A DNA stretch of 64,000 nt from the NCBI RefSeq assembly GCF_018812025.1, contig NC_063058.1, forward strand, positions 16,826,797 through 16,890,796, given 5' to 3'. Of the stretch, positions 60,752 to 64,000 are shown in pieces. Numbering within the stretch: the first letter of the stretch is position 1; each line of letters opens with the position of its first letter. A program made the position numbers and the translations under genes. Source of the DNA: Megalobrama amblycephala. Lineage: Eukaryota > Chordata > Actinopteri > Cypriniformes > Xenocyprididae. The notes under the pieces are model-generated. The model worked only from the letters and a program-made list of their open reading frames with translations. It did no database searches and was not told the origin of the DNA.

Positions 60752-60978
60752 ACTGTAAAAAATAATTGTTGGTTTAATTAAAAAAAGTAAGTTACCTGTT
60801 TGCCTTAAAATTTTGAGTTCATTGAAATTAAAAGTTTAAATTAATTCAATGAAGGCGATTGATTTAATCAACAAAAAAATCAAAATATTAGGTTATCTGA
60901 ACCACTTTATCTAAGTTGATTTGACAAAAGAAAAAATGTTCTGATAACAAATCATGAAAATAATTTTTTTACAGTGTA
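60752..60978 (-). mobile_element. CACTGTAAAAAA-ended MITE, copy 2, reversed
   Basis: Tips CACTGTAAAAAATAATTG and ATTTTTTTACAGTG are both intact. It is the reverse complement of 24712-24932. Confidence 0.88.
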
Positions 60979-61137
60979 GTTTTATTAATATTTTGAATTA
61001 GCTTTTTTTTATTTTTATATAATCAACAACCTAGCAGTGTCCCAGTGAGTTTTGCATGATCAAGCACTACACATTTTCTTAAAAAAATTAGTTTCTGTAC
61101 ATTTAATCCTGAATATTGCTTTGAATGTAAAAAAAAG

Positions 61138-61178
<41 letters not shown>
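61138..61178. repeat. (CT)n microsatellite
   Basis: About 18 CT units. Confidence 0.95.
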
Positions 61179-61180
<2 letters not shown>

Positions 61181-61239
61181 TCCTCTGTTCTTGCACTTGT
61201 CCCTGTTTTGGTAGCTGCCCACTGGTGCATTTAATAAAA

Positions 61240-62079
61240 TAAAAAGGACTCGAGCGTGCTGTAGGCATGGTGCAAGGTGATAGCCAGATCTGCTTACTGT
61301 AAATACTGCATAAAAAAACCTCACCTCCGTCACACGCAAACACACAGAGGTGAGTGCGACAACGAACCCTAGACATCTTAAAGGACCACAGAACCTTAGA
61401 ACGGTTAATTGTTCGCTCTCCAACAAGAATGGTTGTTTATCTTGTTCTGCTTCATTACATGAGAATAATCACAACATTTTGCTTCATTGCCTCAAGTGTT
61501 GAAACTGCACCGCAGACAAAAGGAGCGTGTGTTTGTTTGTGCGAGCGTGCGGGGAGGTGTTGCTAGTCCAAGGGGGTGCTTTCGGAGTGGGGAACGTTTT
61601 GCTGAGTCCTTCATCAGCAAGTCAAGTTTATCCATCTGGGTTGGCAGGTTTATTCTCTTGTCCCTAATTTTCTTTTGTCCTCCGGCAGGGCCTCTCTGTG
61701 CGACACACACACACACACCTCTGCCTGGTGACCTGGAGTGTGTGTGAGCCTCTCACCGGTGCTTTAAAGCCAAGCTGCCAGCTGACTGAGGCCGAATCCC
61801 TGTGCAACCAAGCATGGACGTAAAAACAAACACATGTTGAATTTGTTCATTTCACACTCAAGTATATCATATTGTTATACCCTGCACAGATGTTATTTAA
61901 GAATTTTTAGCAGGATTTTTTATAATACTGTTATAAATAAATTTGTATTTTTTGTTTATAGCATGTGAATCAGAAGGGACATGGCAATACGTATACATAT
62001 TTTACATAAATATTTTAGTCTGTGAGTCAAGCATAGAGCAACCAAGAAAACAAAAATGTTAAAAAAAAAAAAAAAGTCT

Positions 62080-62080
<1 letters not shown>
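61240..62080. other. Unique block, then AT-rich DNA
   Basis: 61240-61830 has moderate GC without exon support. The open frames at 61354-61747 on either strand show no domain. Confidence 0.35.

Positions 62081-62085
<5 letters not shown>

Positions 62086-62153
<68 letters not shown>
62086..62153. repeat. (TA)n microsatellite
   Basis: About 33 TA units after a poly-A run. Confidence 0.98.
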
Positions 62154-62156
<3 letters not shown>

Positions 62157-62199
62157 CCTATTAACATTTATTTATTCATTTATATCAATAATCTTATTC

Positions 62200-63200
62200 A
62201 TTTAAAACATGACAATTTGTACGGCTTATTACCATCCATTAGACAGTCAGTGATCACATTTTGTGGGTTATTAACTAATCTGGCAACATTTTCCATGTCT
62301 GTAGTCAAGAGGAACTTAACAGTTTACCTACTGAAGCTCCTTAATCAAATTACTGATTGAATGATGCTGTTTAAAACCTGATTACATGCGTGGTCTGAGC
62401 TGAATTAAGACACTTGAACAGTTCCAAGGTCCATCAAACATTTGCAACGGCAATGTTTGCGATATTAGGTTAAATTGGTCGTAAATGTCTAGTTAGCGTT
62501 TCAAGAGAGAATTCTCTCAGCTTTTTGCTTGGTCTTCTCGTGCTGTAATGGGCAACGGGTTTAGATAACTAGGCTCAATTGTATTCAGTCTCAATCAGTA
62601 ATCTCTCTTTTATTGAAGTATTAAGGGCCTATAATGGCTTCTAAGCTCTTGTGGGTGGCCGGTGGTAGCATCTAAAGAGCTTCGGTGCTGCTTCTTTAGG
62701 TCTGGCAGATCTTCTCGCAAAGCCACCACCTCTGAATGTGTCTGAATGCCATACCTCTCTCTGATTAAGTCCCCTGGCCTCGACCAGCCGAGCGTGAAAG
62801 ATCAAATGTGCGAAAACAGAGGAGGGTCCATAGTGACGTGATAGTTATCTGTCCCAGTCAATGCACGGGAGCGAGATAATGGGTGCACATGAAACAAGTG
62901 GGCAGCACTGACAACCCCGGACCTATTTGATCCACCCCAGACCGTAAAGGGGACTTAAGCCAGGCCCTGTTTCACATAAGAATACTCAGTGGATAATTAG
63001 CATACTCCTCCTCCCCTCCTTTCACAGGCCGGCTGCTCTATTGGGTTGGCACTGCTTTGGTGTTTGGGACTTCACCCTCAAATGACCGATCTGCCCCTGT
63101 GTTGACCTGATGGCCTCTTTAGCTGACCACTTGATTAAGAGACTTGGGCGTCCTGTCACATTGCCGCAGTTCACCTTCTGCTTTACTCTGCTGATTTGTC
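62200..63200. promoter_or_regulatory. CNE-like unique block
   Basis: About 1 kb, repeat-free, balanced composition, with AATCAGTAATCTCTC and GGATAATTAGCATAC words. No exon. It is among the best-looking candidates for conserved noncoding DNA in the window, by composition only. Confidence 0.33.
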
Positions 63201-63243
63201 TATACTAGGGCTGTCAATCGGTTACAAATTTGGATCAAATTAA

Positions 63244-64000
63244 TCTGTCTATCGTTCTATATGTCGTTCTATCTGTCTGATCTTTCATTCTAGTTATCGT
63301 TTTATCATTCTAGCTATTGTTCTAGCTATCGTTTTATCGTTCTAGCTATTGTTTTATTGTTCTAGCTATCGTTTTATCTAGCTATCATTTTATCATTCTA
63401 GCTATTGTTCTAGCTATCATTTTATTGTTCTAGCTGTAGTTTTATCATTCTAGCTATTGTTTTATCACTCTAGCTATCATTCTAGGTATCGTTTTATCTA
63501 GCTATCATTTTATTGTTCTAGCTATCGTTCTAGCTATCATTTTATCGTTCTAGCTATCATTCTAGCTATCGTTTTATTTAGCTATCATTTTATCATTCTA
63601 GCTATTGTTCTAACTATCGTTTTATTGTTCTAGCTATCATTTCATCGTTCTAGCTATCGTTTTATCTGTCTAGCTATCATTCTAGCTATCGTTTTATCTA
63701 GCTATCATTTTATTGTTCTAGCTATCGTTCTAGCTATCATTTTATCATTCTAGCTATCATTCTAGCTATCGTTTTATCTAGCTATCATTTTATTGTTCTA
63801 GCTATCGTTCTAGCTATCATTTTATCGTTCTAGCTATCATTCTAGCTATCGTTTTATTTAGCTATCATTTTATCATTCTAGCTATTGTTCTAACTATCGT
63901 TTTATTGTTCTAGCTATCATTTCATCGTTCTAGCTATCGTTTTATCTGTCTAGCTATCATTCTAGCTATCGTTTTATCTTGCTATCATTTTATTGTTTTA
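63244..64000. repeat. Minisatellite of TCTAGCTATC(A/G)TTTTAT units with 280-bp higher-order period
   Basis: Basic units of about 10-22 bp combine TCTAGCTATC, GTTTTATC and ATTTTATTGT. The block 63491-63690 recurs base for base at 63771-63970. The array runs off the window end. Confidence 0.95.

Noticed and set aside
1..64000. tRNA, rRNA, microRNA, CRISPR or viral genes
   Set aside because: No cloverleaf, A/B box pair, repeat-spacer array or capsid/polymerase motif could be recognised by eye. The long hairpins present all have transposon tips or lie in TA tracts.

Overview
This is a vertebrate nuclear window, almost certainly from a cypriniform (carp/minnow-like) fish. The evidence is GT-AG introns separating short exons, 60% or more of the sequence in noncoding DNA, and many interspersed repeats whose ends I associate with cyprinid genomes (foldback elements ending in AGGGATAGTTCACCC, palindromic Tc1/mariner-type elements, 8-bp-duplicating hAT elements). 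No repeat library could be searched, so family names are descriptive.

Only one protein-coding gene can be supported: dnajc24 (the DPH4 orthologue) on the + strand. Its four coding exons are 2512-2619, 9068-9206, 15818-15886 and 15970-16103. They splice in frame to a 149-residue protein with an N-terminal J domain (HPD motif) and a C-terminal CSL-type zinc finger, the co-chaperone and metal-binding partner in diphthamide synthesis on elongation factor 2. At least one 5' untranslated exon probably lies upstream, since an acceptor sits 4 bp before the ATG. A promoter-like patch lies near 1850-2270.

Region by region: 1-1600 is repeats. 1600-2510 is the candidate promoter and first intron end. 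2620-9067 (intron between coding exons 1 and 2) holds a (TA)n tract, a segment flanked by 14-bp direct repeats, three foldback elements and long unique stretches. 9207-15817 holds a hAT element that carries an inverted copy of 115 bp of the preceding intron, a TTAA-flanked element, a unique block with homeodomain-type palindromes, and a 934-bp mariner-type palindrome. 16104-16730 is the 3' UTR. From there to 64000 no exon can be supported. This part alternates between moderate-GC unique islands that resemble conserved noncoding elements and nested transposons: a hAT inside a hAT, and TTAA elements inside hATs and inside other TTAA elements. It ends in a minisatellite with a 280-bp higher-order period.

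In human the order is DCDC1-DNAJC24-IMMP1L-ELP4-PAX6, with DNAJC24 and IMMP1L tail to tail. I found no immp1l or elp4 exon in the 48 kb downstream of dnajc24. The unique islands are therefore candidates for long-range regulatory DNA, possibly of pax6; that is inference. No RNA gene, CRISPR array or prokaryote-style operon was seen, and nothing here amounts to a new multi-gene system. The notable content is the transposon architecture and the candidate regulatory islands.
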